From the NCBI RefSeq assembly GCF_001690185.1, contig NZ_LZGN01000037.1, positions 186,001 to 250,000 of the forward strand: 64,000 nucleotides of DNA. The letters run 5' to 3'. The position numbers were made by a program, and so were the translations under genes. This document shows positions 41,980 through 51,843 of this stretch, one piece after another (position 1 is the first letter of the stretch; every line of letters begins with the position of its first letter). The stretch is from Gilliamella sp. wkB308. Lineage in GTDB: Bacteria > Pseudomonadota > Gammaproteobacteria > Enterobacterales > Orbaceae. Below the pieces are notes generated by a model. That model saw only the letters and a program-made list of their open reading frames with translations. It was not told the DNA's origin and made no database searches.

Positions 41980-42108
41980 AAAACATCTCTATAATGACAT
42001 AATGTACATTACAATATCTGAAAATGTTAATTTAAACAAGGTTTACCTTAAGAAAGTCAATTTGTTTTTGAAAATTAGCTTGAACACTTACTTACCCAGC
42101 CAAACAGA

Positions 42109-42129
42109 CCGTCGCCAATTCAGCGACGG
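42109..42129 (-). terminator. Probable terminator of the thr operon
   Basis: CCGTCGC and GCGACGG form a 7-bp GC-rich stem with a 7-base loop, 9 bases after the thrC stop. The minus-strand tail is TCTGTTTGG, only a weak T-run. Confidence 0.55.
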
Positions 42130-42137
42130 AAAGCCAA

Positions 42138-43427
42138 TTACCAATCTAACTGAATCAAAAAATCACGTAATTTGACAAAATCATCAGGCATATTATGTGA
42201 AAGTAACGGCATATCTGCACGCTCAGCTAATGCTTTAGGTAATGGAATGGTTCGCCCCAAAATATCTTCAACCACTTCTTTAAATTTTGCAGGGTGTGCG
42301 GTACCTAAAAATAATCCATATTCACCAGTTTGTAGTTGGTCACGAAGCGCACGATAAGCAATAGCGCCATGCGGTTCAGATAAATAACCTTTTTTATCCA
42401 GTTCACGAACGGCTTGTTTAGAAACTTCATCGGAAATAGCGGCATGTCCAAGTGTTTTTAAAACCCAACCTTCACGGTGATAAATTTCTTCTATACGTGG
42501 CCAGTTATTAGGTTGACTCACATCCATTGCATTAGATAGCGTGGCAATAGTAGGATGAGGCTCCCATTTACCCGTTTCTAAATAACGAGGAACGGTATCA
42601 TTAGCATTAGTCGCAGCTATAAAGCGTTTAATCGGTAACCCCATTGTTTTAGCTAATAATCCGGCAGTTAAGTCACCAAAATTACCACTTGGCACCGAAA
42701 TGACTAATTGTTCTCGTTGCTTTGGCGTGAGCTGGGCATAAGCTTCAAAATAGTAGCAAATTTGGGCGAGTAACCGGCTAATATTAATTGAATTTGCTGA
42801 ATTTAAACCAATTGCTGTCTTTAACTCTTCATCATCAAAGGCTTTTTTAACCAAAGCCTGGCAGGCATCAAAATCACTTTGAATAGCAATAGTATGAATA
42901 TTATCGCCCAATGTACAAAAGAGTTTTTCTTGTAGCGGGCTGATTTTTCCTTGTGGATATAAAATTACCACCCGAATATTAGGTAGATGATAAAAAGCAT
43001 GGGCAACCGCAGCACCGGTATCACCCGACGTCGCCGTTAAAATAGTGATTTTATCATCGGCTGCAACTTGAACTAATGCTTGCGCCATAAAGCGCCCACC
43101 AAAATCTTTAAAGGCAAGTGTTGGGCCGTGATATAACTCTAAAGTACCAATATCATTTTCAACTGCTTTGACTGGCGCAGGAAATTGAAAGGCATTGTTA
43201 ACTAAACGTTGCATATCTTGATGACTAATTTCATCGCCAATAAATGCGGATAAGATTTTGGCACTTCGCGTGACAAAATCGAGTTTTAATAGCGATTCAA
43301 TTTCGTTTTCAGAAAATTTTGGCAATGTTTCTGGAAAAAAAAGCCCTTGGTTTCGTCCTAATCCTTGCTTAACGGCCTGAGCAAAGCTAACTTGCTGAGC
43401 GTGATCTTTTAAATTATACAATTTCAT
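42138..43427 (-). CDS. thrC: Threonine synthase ThrC
   Basis: PLP enzyme that converts O-phosphohomoserine to threonine. The PLP lysine is in LAFKDFGGRFM near residue 105; TATSGDTGAAVAHAF and SANSINISRLLAQ are conserved. A TTG at 43439 opens the frame, but the ATG at 43427, behind GGAAAA, gives MKLYNLKDH, the E. coli start; 429 residues against 428. A 121-base gap to thrB is longer than in enterics, without a visible terminator. Confidence 0.97.
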   Translation of the reverse strand: MKLYNLKDHAQQVSFAQAVKQGLGRNQGLFFPETLPKFSENEIESLLKLDFVTRSAKILSAFIGDEISHQDMQRLVNNAFQFPAPVKAVENDIGTLELYHGPTLAFKDFGGRFMAQALVQVAADDKITILTATSGDTGAAVAHAFYHLPNIRVVILYPQGKISPLQEKLFCTLGDNIHTIAIQSDFDACQALVKKAFDDEELKTAIGLNSANSINISRLLAQICYYFEAYAQLTPKQREQLVISVPSGNFGDLTAGLLAKTMGLPIKRFIAATNANDTVPRYLETGKWEPHPTIATLSNAMDVSQPNNWPRIEEIYHREGWVLKTLGHAAISDEVSKQAVRELDKKGYLSEPHGAIAYRALRDQLQTGEYGLFLGTAHPAKFKEVVEDILGRTIPLPKALAERADMPLLSHNMPDDFVKLRDFLIQLDW

Positions 43428-43548
43428 GATATTTTCCAATAATCTTTATACTTTAATTGGTTACACTTTTTGACAACCTTTTTAGCGGTTAGTCAATAAT
43501 AAATTAGAATAGGTTTAAGTCTAACTCACGTTTCAAAAAAGGATAAAC

Positions 43549-44487
43549 TTAAATTACTCTTGCCCCTTGTTGATCAATTTTACAAATATGCGTAAACCCG
43601 TCACTATTTTGTAAATAGCGACTTTTAAGAAGTAGTTCGATTTGCTGTGCAGTCTCAAATTTATCCGCAATAACAAACATAGTTGGTCCAGAACCTGAAA
43701 TACCTGAAGCTAACGCACCAAGTTGTTTTACACGTTGCTGTGTTTCATCAAAGTTTGGTAACAACTGTTTGCGATAAGGTTCAGCGATATTATCGATCAG
43801 CATGGCGGCGGCTAATTTAGATTGCTGCGTATAACAGGCATGCACAAAGCCGCCTACATAACGACCATGAGCGACACAATCTGATTTTTGATATTGTGCA
43901 GGTAAAATAGCCCGTGCTTCAGCCGTTGAGACTTTGATCCCCGGATAAGCCATAACCCAATACCAATCTTCAAAATGAGGAATAGATTCACTGATTATGC
44001 CCATTTCATCCAGAATCAGTTGCATGCCACCTAAATAGCAAGGTGCAACGTTATCATAATGCACACTACCCGAAATTCGTCCTTCTAGTTCCCCCATCAT
44101 TTTAAGCATTTCAATTTGATTAAAAGGTTGACCAAAATACTCATTTAAGGCAACAAACGCCCCCACGACTGAACACGCACTTGACCCTAAACCAGAACCA
44201 ATAGGCATATTTTTTTCAAGTGTGATACTAACCGGCAACGTTTTACCTATTGCTTTACAAAAACGCTGCCAACATTGATAAACAATGTTGTATTTAGGGT
44301 CTCGTGGCAATTTTTTAACAAATTGCCCTTTACTAACCAGTTTAAACTCAGTTGATGATTCAACAGTGATACAATCACCAAGCATCGTTCCACTTATTGG
44401 GCTAATTGCTGCACCTAAAATATCAAATCCCACACTGATATTTGCCATTGATGCAGGAGCATATACTGTTATGGATTGATGTGTCAT
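43549..44487 (-). CDS. thrB: Homoserine kinase ThrB
   Basis: GHMP kinase producing O-phosphohomoserine. N-terminal [19 protein letters not shown] and the ATP loop [20 protein letters not shown] near residue 92 (given here as two of the conserved blocks) identify it. The 312 residues compare with 310 in E. coli. The ATG follows the thrA stop directly, and its ribosome-binding site GGAGG is formed by the last thrA codons, so translation is coupled. Confidence 0.96.
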   Translation of the reverse strand: MTHQSITVYAPASMANISVGFDILGAAISPISGTMLGDCITVESSTEFKLVSKGQFVKKLPRDPKYNIVYQCWQRFCKAIGKTLPVSITLEKNMPIGSGLGSSACSVVGAFVALNEYFGQPFNQIEMLKMMGELEGRISGSVHYDNVAPCYLGGMQLILDEMGIISESIPHFEDWYWVMAYPGIKVSTAEARAILPAQYQKSDCVAHGRYVGGFVHACYTQQSKLAAAMLIDNIAEPYRKQLLPNFDETQQRVKQLGALASGISGSGPTMFVIADKFETAQQIELLLKSRYLQNSDGFTHICKIDQQGARVI

Positions 44488-46944
44488 TTAACCTCCGATT
44501 TTTCCTGATGTTGTACGCAAAATATCGGCAAACACACCCGCCGCAGTAACATCATTACCTGCACCATAACCTCGCAAGACTAATGGGATTGGCTGATAGT
44601 AGCGAGTATAAAATGCTAATGCATTTTCACCATTTTTAACTTTATAAAGTGGGTCTTCACTATCGACGGCTTCAATTTTAACACTACATTGTCCGCCCTC
44701 AATGCTGCCTACATAACGCAATACTTTCCCCTCTTGTATCGCTTTTTCGGATTTTGCTTTAAATTCAGCATCCAACTGAGGTAATTTTGTCATAAACTCT
44801 TCGATACTTCCTTGCGCATATTCTTTAGGTAACACCGATTCCACTTTTATCTGATCTAACTCAAGTTGTAATCCTGCTTCACGGGCTAAGATTAATAGTT
44901 TGCGAGCAACATCTGTCCCTGACAAATCATCTCTTGGATCAGGTTCAGTAAAGCCTTTCTCTTTTGCTAATTTTGTCGCCTCTGATAACGACATTCCTTC
45001 ATCGAGTTTACCGAAAATAAAAGAAAGCGAACCCGACAAAATACCCGAAAATTTAATAAGTTCATCACCAGCATTAAGTAAATTTTGTAGATTTTCAATA
45101 ACGGGTAATCCTGCACCCACATTGGTATCATATTGGAACTTACGTTTACTTTTTTCAGCTTCTTGTCGTAAACGTAAATAATAAGCCATTGAACTGGTAT
45201 TCGCTTTCTTATTAGGGGTAACCACATGGAAACCATTGGCTAAAAAGTCTGCATATTTATCAGCCACTTCACTACTAGATGTACAATCAACCAAAATTGG
45301 ATTGAGAAGACGATTATTTTTAGCAAATTCAATTATGCCTTCTAGAGTATAAGGGATGTCAGATTGTTTAATCCGTTCTCGCCAATTTTTTAGATCAATG
45401 CCATCACGATTTAATAAACTGTGTTTAGAATTAAACAGACCACAAACACGCAAATCAATCTGTTTGTTTTTAAGCCATTTTTGTTGGCGTCCTATCTGAT
45501 CAACCAGTGCTCCCCCTACACCACCAACACCAACGACAAAGACATCTAACATTTTGTCGGTGCCAAATAGCATTTGATGAGTAACACGTACACCCATTAC
45601 GGCGACATCATTATCCACAACGACCGAAATTGAGCGTTCAGATGAACCTTGAGCAATAGCAACAATATTAATATTGGCTCGTGCCAAAGCAGTAAAGAAA
45701 TTAGCTGATAAGCCTCGTAGCGTACGCATACCATCACCAACCACCGAGATAATAGCAAGCTTATCAATCACTTCAATCGGCTCCAGTAATCCATCTTTTA
45801 ATTCTAAATAAAATTCATCATTTAATGCTTCTTGAGCTCGATATAATTCTGTTTGAGGAATACAAAAGCTAATACTATATTCTGATGAAGATTGCGTAAT
45901 GAGTACAACCGAAATACCTGCATAAGACATGGCAGCAAAGACCCGTGCCGACATGCCGACCATACCTTTCAAACCAGGGCCAGATACATTAATCATAGCC
46001 ATGTTATTGAGATTAGTTATGCCTTTTACTGGTGTTGTTGAATCAACAACATTAGCACCGATCAATGTTCCCGGCGCATCAGGATTATTGGTATTTTTGA
46101 TAAGACAAGGTATTTGGAACTGAGCAATAGGTAAAATGGTTCTTGGATGAAGCACTTTGGCACCAAAATAAGAAAGTTCCATGGCTTCTTGATAAGACAT
46201 AGTCTTGAGTAATTTAGCATCCGGTACAATACGAGGATCACAAGTATAAACACCATCGACATCCGTCCAAATCTCGCAACAACTAGCTTGCAAACAAGCC
46301 GCTAATACCGAAGCAGAATAGTCAGAGCCATTACGCCCAAGCACAACGAGTTCCCCTTTATCATTTCCGGCAGTAAAACCAGGCATCAATATTATATGGT
46401 CTTCAGGGATATGCATATCACTAATTCGATGTGTGGATTGAGCAATATCAACCGTTGATTCCAAATAGTCACCTTCTGCAATTAGCATTGCCACTGGGTC
46501 AATAACCGTCACTAAATGCCCTTTCGCTTTAAGCAGTGCTTGCATAATGGCAATAGAGAGTTTTTCACCTCGACAAATGATAGAAGCATTGATGCTATCA
46601 GGGCATTGCCCCAATAAACGAATACCTTCAAGTAGCTGTTTGATATGATTTAACTCATTTAACGCAAAAAGCTTCATGGCTTCGTAAGCAAAATTTGGTT
46701 GTGCTTTTGAAAGACCTTCTAACAAATCCGCAAAGATTTTTTCCGCTTCATAAAGGTTATTTTTAATATCTTGCCCATCAACCGTTTTCTCAACCATTGC
46801 TACTAAATGGTTAGTGATTTTTGCCGGCGCCGATAATACTGTCGCTGTTTGCTCCTGTTTAGCATTATTCTCAATAATTTCTGCTACTCGTAAAAAACGT
46901 TCTGCATTAGCGACAGATGTTCCTCCAAATTTTAATACTTTCAT
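44488..46944 (-). CDS. thrA: Bifunctional aspartokinase I/homoserine dehydrogenase I ThrA
   Basis: First and third steps of threonine synthesis from aspartate, with threonine feedback. Order: kinase ([34 protein letters not shown] near 205), two ACT-type regulatory units (about 310-460; [18 protein letters not shown]), then NAD(P)-binding homoserine dehydrogenase ([16 protein letters not shown] near 468; [17 protein letters not shown] near the end). The 818 residues compare with 820 in E. coli. Expression is under the attenuator 170 bases upstream. Confidence 0.97.
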   Translation of the reverse strand: MKVLKFGGTSVANAERFLRVAEIIENNAKQEQTATVLSAPAKITNHLVAMVEKTVDGQDIKNNLYEAEKIFADLLEGLSKAQPNFAYEAMKLFALNELNHIKQLLEGIRLLGQCPDSINASIICRGEKLSIAIMQALLKAKGHLVTVIDPVAMLIAEGDYLESTVDIAQSTHRISDMHIPEDHIILMPGFTAGNDKGELVVLGRNGSDYSASVLAACLQASCCEIWTDVDGVYTCDPRIVPDAKLLKTMSYQEAMELSYFGAKVLHPRTILPIAQFQIPCLIKNTNNPDAPGTLIGANVVDSTTPVKGITNLNNMAMINVSGPGLKGMVGMSARVFAAMSYAGISVVLITQSSSEYSISFCIPQTELYRAQEALNDEFYLELKDGLLEPIEVIDKLAIISVVGDGMRTLRGLSANFFTALARANINIVAIAQGSSERSISVVVDNDVAVMGVRVTHQMLFGTDKMLDVFVVGVGGVGGALVDQIGRQQKWLKNKQIDLRVCGLFNSKHSLLNRDGIDLKNWRERIKQSDIPYTLEGIIEFAKNNRLLNPILVDCTSSSEVADKYADFLANGFHVVTPNKKANTSSMAYYLRLRQEAEKSKRKFQYDTNVGAGLPVIENLQNLLNAGDELIKFSGILSGSLSFIFGKLDEGMSLSEATKLAKEKGFTEPDPRDDLSGTDVARKLLILAREAGLQLELDQIKVESVLPKEYAQGSIEEFMTKLPQLDAEFKAKSEKAIQEGKVLRYVGSIEGGQCSVKIEAVDSEDPLYKVKNGENALAFYTRYYQPIPLVLRGYGAGNDVTAAGVFADILRTTSGKIGG

Positions 46945-47114
46945 ATCACACCCACCCTTACTATCCTAAGTTATGTCATTGACCATCCAAAATACCATTG
47001 AGCCAAAACGTCTAATAAAAATTCATTGCAGTTGAATAAGATTTCTTTCTTATCTTGCCTGAAGTCGTTTCATCTTATAAGAAATTTTGAACCTCATATC
47101 TTCAATACAAAATA

Positions 47115-47171
47115 AAAACCCGCCTTTTTTGGCGGGTTTTCTTATATTTTTTAGAAAAATATCAACCCGCC
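47115..47171 (-). promoter_or_regulatory. thr operon attenuator (antiterminator/terminator pair)
   Basis: Reading the minus strand: segment 1 GGCGGGTT (plus 47164-47171) overlaps the last thrL codons; an AT hairpin follows (47144-47162); segment 2 AACCCGCC and segment 3 GGCGGGTT form the terminator (47115-47124 with 47131-47140, A6 loop) followed by TTTTTATTTT. Segments 1 and 3 are the same 8-mer, so segment 2 can pair with either, the classic transcription-attenuation switch. A ribosome stalled at Thr/Ile codons would leave segment 1 free and favour read-through. Confidence 0.88.
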
Positions 47172-47233
47172 CTAGATCGCATAATGGTGCCTAAGGTGCT
47201 AATAATGCCTGTGATTGTCATTACTATGTTCAT
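47162..47233 (-). CDS. thrL: thr operon leader peptide ThrL
   Basis: A 23-codon frame starting ATG at 47233 and ending TGA at 47162-47164, preceded by AGAGTAGAG. It holds four Thr and five Ile codons (the cluster TITGIISTLGTI covers most) and ends in RAG-stop, like the E. coli leader, which ends in GAG-stop. Its final codons form segment 1 of the attenuator. The peptide itself has no expected function; ribosome progress through it senses charged tRNA-Thr and tRNA-Ile. It has fewer Thr codons than E. coli (eight). Confidence 0.88.
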   Translation of the reverse strand: MNIVMTITGIISTLGTIMRSRAG

Positions 47234-47273
47234 GATATTCTCTACTCTTTTTTTATTGCTATACAAAATAAAA

Positions 47274-47299
47274 CAGCCCGACATTTTCATATCGGGCTG
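47274..47299 (-). terminator. Terminator of the small unknown gene upstream of thrL
   Basis: CAGCCCGA (47274-47281) and TCGGGCTG (47292-47299) form an 8-bp stem; the minus strand continues TTTTATTTTG. It isolates the thr transcription unit from the 111-residue gene just upstream. Confidence 0.8.
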
Positions 47300-47304
47300 C
47301 TATA

Positions 47305-47640
47305 TCAAAATACTTTTTTGCTATTTTCGTATTCATTGACCACTTTGTTCAATGCTTGATATATGCTTTGTGCATCTTGTTTTTTCAATGCTTCATCAAG
47401 GATATTTAAATACGACAACATTAATTTTTGATTATCTTCGGCAAACTGGGGTGACACTTCCTGATCTTCATACAACATGACATAAGTTCGCGCAAACCCA
47501 AAAATCAAAAAATACACGGCAGCATTTTTTGGATCGTCTTGAATTAATGAGCGCATAGCTTTACGCAGTTTGACATAACTATCTGTGCCAGGCAAACTTG
47601 TCGCAAATGTTTTTGTTACTTCAGAGAAAGTCATTGCCAT
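47305..47640 (-). CDS. Small all-helical protein of unknown function
   Basis: I do not recognise this 111-residue protein. It has no signal peptide, membrane helix, cysteine cluster or known motif; it looks like four to five amphipathic helices (for example YVKLRKAMRSLIQDDPKNAA), cytosolic and acidic-neutral. A second in-frame ATG two codons in is better spaced from AAGG. A perfect minus-strand -10 TATAAT lies at plus 47655-47660, and a strong terminator follows, so it is a monocistronic, probably expressed gene. FARTYVMLYEDQEVS suggests a conserved helix pair. Confidence 0.75.
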   Translation of the reverse strand: MAMTFSEVTKTFATSLPGTDSYVKLRKAMRSLIQDDPKNAAVYFLIFGFARTYVMLYEDQEVSPQFAEDNQKLMLSYLNILDEALKKQDAQSIYQALNKVVNEYENSKKVF

Positions 47641-47761
47641 AAACCTTAATCAAAATTATAGGATAAAAGAATAGCAATCCATTAGCTTAAGTGCAAGTCT
47701 ATTTTGTTTACTAAATTTAATTTTTTACTATTCAATAAAACAAAATGATTTATTTTGTTTT

Positions 47762-48511
47762 TTACTCTTTAAATACTGATAATCCTGCTTGAGCTTGAGC
47801 CACAGGCATAATTTCTATCGAAGTCACATTAAAATGTGGTGGTGTATTGACTAACCATGAAATGGTATTAGCAATATCGTCAGGCGTAATATAATCCACA
47901 CCTTTATAAACAGCAGCGGCTTGTTCATTATTACCATGAAATCGCACATTCGAAAATTCAGTTCCGCCACATAATCCCGGTTCAATATTGGTCACTCTAA
48001 TTTTTTTACCCAGTAAATCTGTTCGTAAATTGGCACTAAATTGTTTTACAAAGGCTTTAGATGCACCATACACATTGCCACCTTTATAGGCATAACTCCC
48101 CGCAACAGATCCAAGATTAATGATATAACCAAAATTACGCTCAACCATTCCCGGTAAGATTTGATGTGTTAAATGCACTAAGCCAATAATATTTGTTTCA
48201 ATCATGGTTTCCCAATCATCATAATTAGCTTGATAGGCAGGTTCGAGTCCTAACGCTAAGCCGGCATTATTAATAAGAATATCAATGGGTTGAAACTCTT
48301 GAGGAAGTTGTAACAATAGAGATTCTACCGCATCTTTTTTGGTCACATCTAAAACCAATGGTAAAAAATTACACCCTAGTTCACTGGCAAGATTTTTTAA
48401 TTTATCTTCTCGTCTTGCAGTACCGATGACTTTGTAACCATCAGCAATCAACTTACGACACGTTGCTTGACCAAAACCTGAAGATGCCCCTGTCACTAAT
48501 GCAATATTCAT
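47762..48511 (-). CDS. ydfG: NADP-dependent 3-hydroxy acid dehydrogenase YdfG (SDR)
   Basis: Short-chain dehydrogenase, in E. coli active on L-allo-threonine, serine and malonic semialdehyde. Cofactor loop TGASSGFG, NNAGLALG near residue 82, and the catalytic YGASK (Tyr/Lys) near 150. Similarity to YdfG extends over the whole 249 residues (DWETMIETN, EPGLCGGTEFSNVRF). Single gene with its own start signals. Confidence 0.93.
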   Translation of the reverse strand: MNIALVTGASSGFGQATCRKLIADGYKVIGTARREDKLKNLASELGCNFLPLVLDVTKKDAVESLLLQLPQEFQPIDILINNAGLALGLEPAYQANYDDWETMIETNIIGLVHLTHQILPGMVERNFGYIINLGSVAGSYAYKGGNVYGASKAFVKQFSANLRTDLLGKKIRVTNIEPGLCGGTEFSNVRFHGNNEQAAAVYKGVDYITPDDIANTISWLVNTPPHFNVTSIEIMPVAQAQAGLSVFKE

Positions 48512-48661
48512 CGTAACTCTCCTTATTGATTAATTGATACCTTTGAGTATAGCGCTGAAAACGTTAATATGCCTTATTAAAAAATGGCAAAGTAGCCATG
48601 TTACATTCATCTAACTTATAAAATAAGAATGGGTAGCATTGCTTTATAATAACGTGCAAAG

Positions 48662-48690
48662 AATAAAAAAACCCGCTGTTTAAGCGGGTT
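48662..48690 (-). terminator. uspA terminator overlapping the stop codon
   Basis: AACCCGCT (48670-48677) and AGCGGGTT (48683-48690) form an 8-bp stem with the minus-strand tail TTTTTTTATTC. The 5' arm on the transcript is made by the last uspA codons and the TAA lies in the loop. Confidence 0.88.
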
Positions 48691-49156
48691 GATCGTTAAC
48701 TTTTCCTTTAGCGGTTTGCTCTGCCGGTTCTTCATCTTTTAATGGAACAATCAAAGTATCAATATGTGTATTATTGATAAGTTGACGCGCAGAAGACATT
48801 AATTTACTCCAGAAATCTTGATGATGACCACATACAACAAGATCAACGTTGAACTCATGAATAGCTTCAATCAATACCTGACCAAACTCGCCATTGCCTG
48901 ATAATGTATGAGCGATAGGATAACCGGCATCATCAGCTAATTTATTTAAAGCGATATGGGCATCTTCGGTAATTTTATCCTTCATATCATTCATATTAAT
49001 ATCAACTAAACCTGTGTAAAGATCAGAATAATTAATACCAACATGAATCAATGAGACTTGAGCATTATAAGGTCTTGCCATCGATACCGCTTTTTCAACA
49101 AGCACTTCACTTTCAGGTGATAAATCCACTGCGACTAATATATGTTTATAAGCCAT
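48680..49156 (-). CDS. uspA: Universal stress protein A family
   Basis: Small cytosolic UspA-fold protein induced by growth arrest in enterics. [23 protein letters not shown] and [21 protein letters not shown] match UspA/UspC-type members; the G-2x-G-9x-G ATP loop is absent, as in UspA. The 158 residues exceed the usual 144 by a polar tail ([11 protein letters not shown]). A strong AAGGAG precedes the start. The pitA gene is just upstream, a neighbourhood also known in E. coli. Confidence 0.92.
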   Translation of the reverse strand: MAYKHILVAVDLSPESEVLVEKAVSMARPYNAQVSLIHVGINYSDLYTGLVDINMNDMKDKITEDAHIALNKLADDAGYPIAHTLSGNGEFGQVLIEAIHEFNVDLVVCGHHQDFWSKLMSSARQLINNTHIDTLIVPLKDEEPAEQTAKGKVNDQPA

Positions 49157-49222
49157 TGTTCTTTACTCCTTTCTTTTTTGGCGCTTAGATTAAAAGTAAA
49201 ATGAATATCTTCTTTTTTACTA

Positions 49223-50737
49223 CTAAATTAATTTTTGAGCAAGCCAAAAAAGTGATCCAGATAGCAAAATTGAAATTGGCAATGTTAAAATCCAAGTTAA
49301 TGCAATATTTTTTATCGTTTTGCTTTGTACCCCACCACCATCAACAATCATAGTACCGGCAACTGATGAAGAAAGAACCTGTGTCGTTGATACAGGCATT
49401 CCGGTATAACTGGCGATACCAATTGATAATGCGGTAGTAATTTGCGCTGACACGCCTTGTGCATAGGTCATCCCTTTTTTACCAATCTTTTCACCAATAG
49501 TGATTGCAACACGTCGCCAACCAATCATGGTACCTAATGCCAATGCTGAAGCAACAGCAATAATAATCCAAACAGGCGCATACTCAACGGTTTTGAGTAA
49601 ATCATTATTTAAGGATTTTAGATATTGTCTATCTTCAGTGGAAACATTAGGTTGTTTTGCAACATGCGATACCGTATCGGATAAACAAAGTAAAATACGT
49701 CTTGCTTGTGAACGTTGATCGACCGTTAATGCTTCATAATCATTTAGTTTATTAAATAATGAATTAGCAATACCGATCGTCATAAATGAACGAGAGTAAT
49801 CACAGTGATATTGATTAATATCGGTGGTTGGAATTGTCGAATCGATAGCTGGTTGATGACCAATTACGCTGGTTAAATCTTTTTGATGTGAAACAAAATA
49901 CTCTTCAATATTGTGAATGGCATTACGCGTATTGGTAATGTCATAAGTAGATGCACTCATATTGACAATAAAGCCTGCTGGTGCAATTCCCATTAAAACC
50001 AACATTAACAAACCAATCCCTTTTTGCCCATCATTCGCACCATGTGAAAAGCTAACACCTGCTGCTGATATAATTAACATGATACGGATCCAAAAAGGAG
50101 GTTTCTTCTTACCATAGAGTTTTTCACGCTGTTCTGGCGTCATAAAGATGCGTTCTCTTTTTTTACTGCTTTTTTTACTTTGACCTTTACGAGTCCAGTA
50201 TTTACGCAATAAAAATATCATTAAACCCGCAATGGTTAACCCTACCAAAGGGGAAACAATTAATGATAGGAAAATTTGAATCATTTTAGGAATATTAAGC
50301 GCTTCAATAATTGAAGTATCCATGATAAATGCGTTAGCAAGTGCAACCCCAATAATTGAACCAATCAAGGTATGAGAACTTGATGCAGGAATACCGACAT
50401 ACCATGTCCCTAAATTCCAAATAATGGCAGCAAATAAAATTGAAAAAACCATTGCCAGTCCATGCGCTGAACTAACATTAAGTAATAAATCGGTGGGTAA
50501 AAGGTGAACAATTGCGTAAGCAACACTTAACCCACCCAAAAGTACACCAAAAAAATTAAACACGCCAGCCATAAAAACAGCGAGTTGTTCTTTCAATGCT
50601 CTTGTATAAATGACAGTTGCCACAGCATTAGCTGTGTCATGAAATCCATTAATTGCTTCGTAAAAAAGAACAAAAAGCAATGCAAAGACTAATAATATAA
50701 TTGTTGAAAATTCTAAATCAGCAAATAGATGAAACAT
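49223..50737 (-). CDS. pitA: Low-affinity inorganic phosphate transporter PitA
   Basis: Proton/metal-phosphate symporter of the inner membrane. Two inverted PiT signature blocks are visible: [18 protein letters not shown] near residue 25 and [18 protein letters not shown] near 230. About ten membrane helices and a central cytosolic loop rich in Lys (KKSSKKRER). The frame runs upstream to 50848, but the ATG at 50737 gives [10 protein letters not shown], the conserved PitA start; 504 residues against 499 in E. coli. Confidence 0.95.
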   Translation of the reverse strand: MFHLFADLEFSTIILLVFALLFVLFYEAINGFHDTANAVATVIYTRALKEQLAVFMAGVFNFFGVLLGGLSVAYAIVHLLPTDLLLNVSSAHGLAMVFSILFAAIIWNLGTWYVGIPASSSHTLIGSIIGVALANAFIMDTSIIEALNIPKMIQIFLSLIVSPLVGLTIAGLMIFLLRKYWTRKGQSKKSSKKRERIFMTPEQREKLYGKKKPPFWIRIMLIISAAGVSFSHGANDGQKGIGLLMLVLMGIAPAGFIVNMSASTYDITNTRNAIHNIEEYFVSHQKDLTSVIGHQPAIDSTIPTTDINQYHCDYSRSFMTIGIANSLFNKLNDYEALTVDQRSQARRILLCLSDTVSHVAKQPNVSTEDRQYLKSLNNDLLKTVEYAPVWIIIAVASALALGTMIGWRRVAITIGEKIGKKGMTYAQGVSAQITTALSIGIASYTGMPVSTTQVLSSSVAGTMIVDGGGVQSKTIKNIALTWILTLPISILLSGSLFWLAQKLI

Positions 50738-50805
50738 AATATATCTTTCTGTAGTTAATGGCGGCTCTATTATCCTTGAGAATAAGGCAATGAGCAAAAT
50801 AATTT

Positions 50806-51777
50806 TTATATTTTTCGCTTCGCATAACGAGCGGCTAAAAAGGCACAAATCATCAATTGAATTTGGTGAAAAATCATTAAAGGTAAAATCATTATTCCCA
50901 TAATCGATATAGGAAAAATCACACTTGCCATGGGAATACCACTAGCAAGACTCTTTTTTGACCCACAAAATACAATGGTGATTTCATCTTCTTTATTAAA
51001 GCCCAATAATCTTGCGCTATAAGTAGTGAACAATAATACAAGAATTAATAATAAAATAGAAAAAAAGATGACACTAAATAGCGATAACACACCAACTTGA
51101 GACCAAATTCCATTTACAACCGCATCACTAAATGCCACATAAACCACTAAAAGAATAGATAAACGATCCGTTTTAGAAATGATATTTTTATATTTGTCGA
51201 CCCATTTGCCTATATAGCGTCTGGATAAATGACCAATAATAAAGGGTAACATTAATTTAAGCATAATTGAGCTAATGGCATCCATGATATTCATGGATGC
51301 AACAGCCTGTGTATGCATCAATAAACCAACTAATACAGGCGTGATAAAGACACCTAATAACGTGGATGCTGAAGCACTACAAATGGCTGCTGCGACATTA
51401 CCTTTAGCAATTGATGTAAAAGCAATGGCAGATTGAACAGTCGCAGGTAAAACGCAAAGATAGACAAATCCTAAATAAAGATTTTCAGATAGGAAAGTCG
51501 GCACCAATAGTTGCATCATGATGCCAAAAATAGGAAAAACCACAAAAGTCGTGATAAAAATCAGCAAATGTAACCGCCAATTTTTAATGCCCATAACAAT
51601 TGATTGAAAAGAAAGCTTTGCACCATGCATAAAAAACAGTAAACCAATAGCAAAAGTGGTTAGATGTTCGAACACAGTTTTAGTTTCACCTTTACAAGGA
51701 AACAAGCTAGCAGTCAGCACAACGCAAATCAGAATTAATAAAAATGGATCTATCTTAAAACGTTGTAATATATTCAT
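50806..51777 (-). CDS. Bile-acid:sodium symporter-like transporter (YfeH type)
   Basis: SBF-like membrane protein with about ten hydrophobic helices. Motifs such as [27 protein letters not shown] and [15 protein letters not shown] are typical of the YfeH/SBF-like group; the transported solute is unknown. A TTG at 51786 could open the frame, but ATG at 51777 gives [12 protein letters not shown], the family start (323 residues). It precedes pitA by 68 bases; co-transcription is possible. Confidence 0.87.
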   Translation of the reverse strand: MNILQRFKIDPFLLILICVVLTASLFPCKGETKTVFEHLTTFAIGLLFFMHGAKLSFQSIVMGIKNWRLHLLIFITTFVVFPIFGIMMQLLVPTFLSENLYLGFVYLCVLPATVQSAIAFTSIAKGNVAAAICSASASTLLGVFITPVLVGLLMHTQAVASMNIMDAISSIMLKLMLPFIIGHLSRRYIGKWVDKYKNIISKTDRLSILLVVYVAFSDAVVNGIWSQVGVLSLFSVIFFSILLLILVLLFTTYSARLLGFNKEDEITIVFCGSKKSLASGIPMASVIFPISIMGIMILPLMIFHQIQLMICAFLAARYAKRKI

Positions 51778-51796
51778 AGTTAACAAGTTTACACGT

Positions 51797-51823
51797 TAAA
51801 AAAATCGCCACAATTGTGGCGAT
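51797..51823 (-). terminator. Terminator of the rpsU-dnaG-rpoD operon
   Basis: ATCGCCAC (51804-51811) and GTGGCGAT (51816-51823) around AATT, followed on the minus strand by seven Ts. It ends 21 bases after the rpoD stop. Confidence 0.9.
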
Positions 51824-51843
51824 ATAATTAAAAATAAAAAAGA

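Noticed and set aside
42134-42146. ATTACCAATCTA, the same 12 bases as the ftsK hairpin arm
   Set aside because: Here it includes the thrC 3' end and has no inverted partner, so it is probably chance.
50738-50848. 37-residue N-terminal extension of PitA
   Set aside because: The conserved PitA start MFHLF follows at 50737, and the extension has no family counterpart and overlaps the end of the upstream transporter gene.
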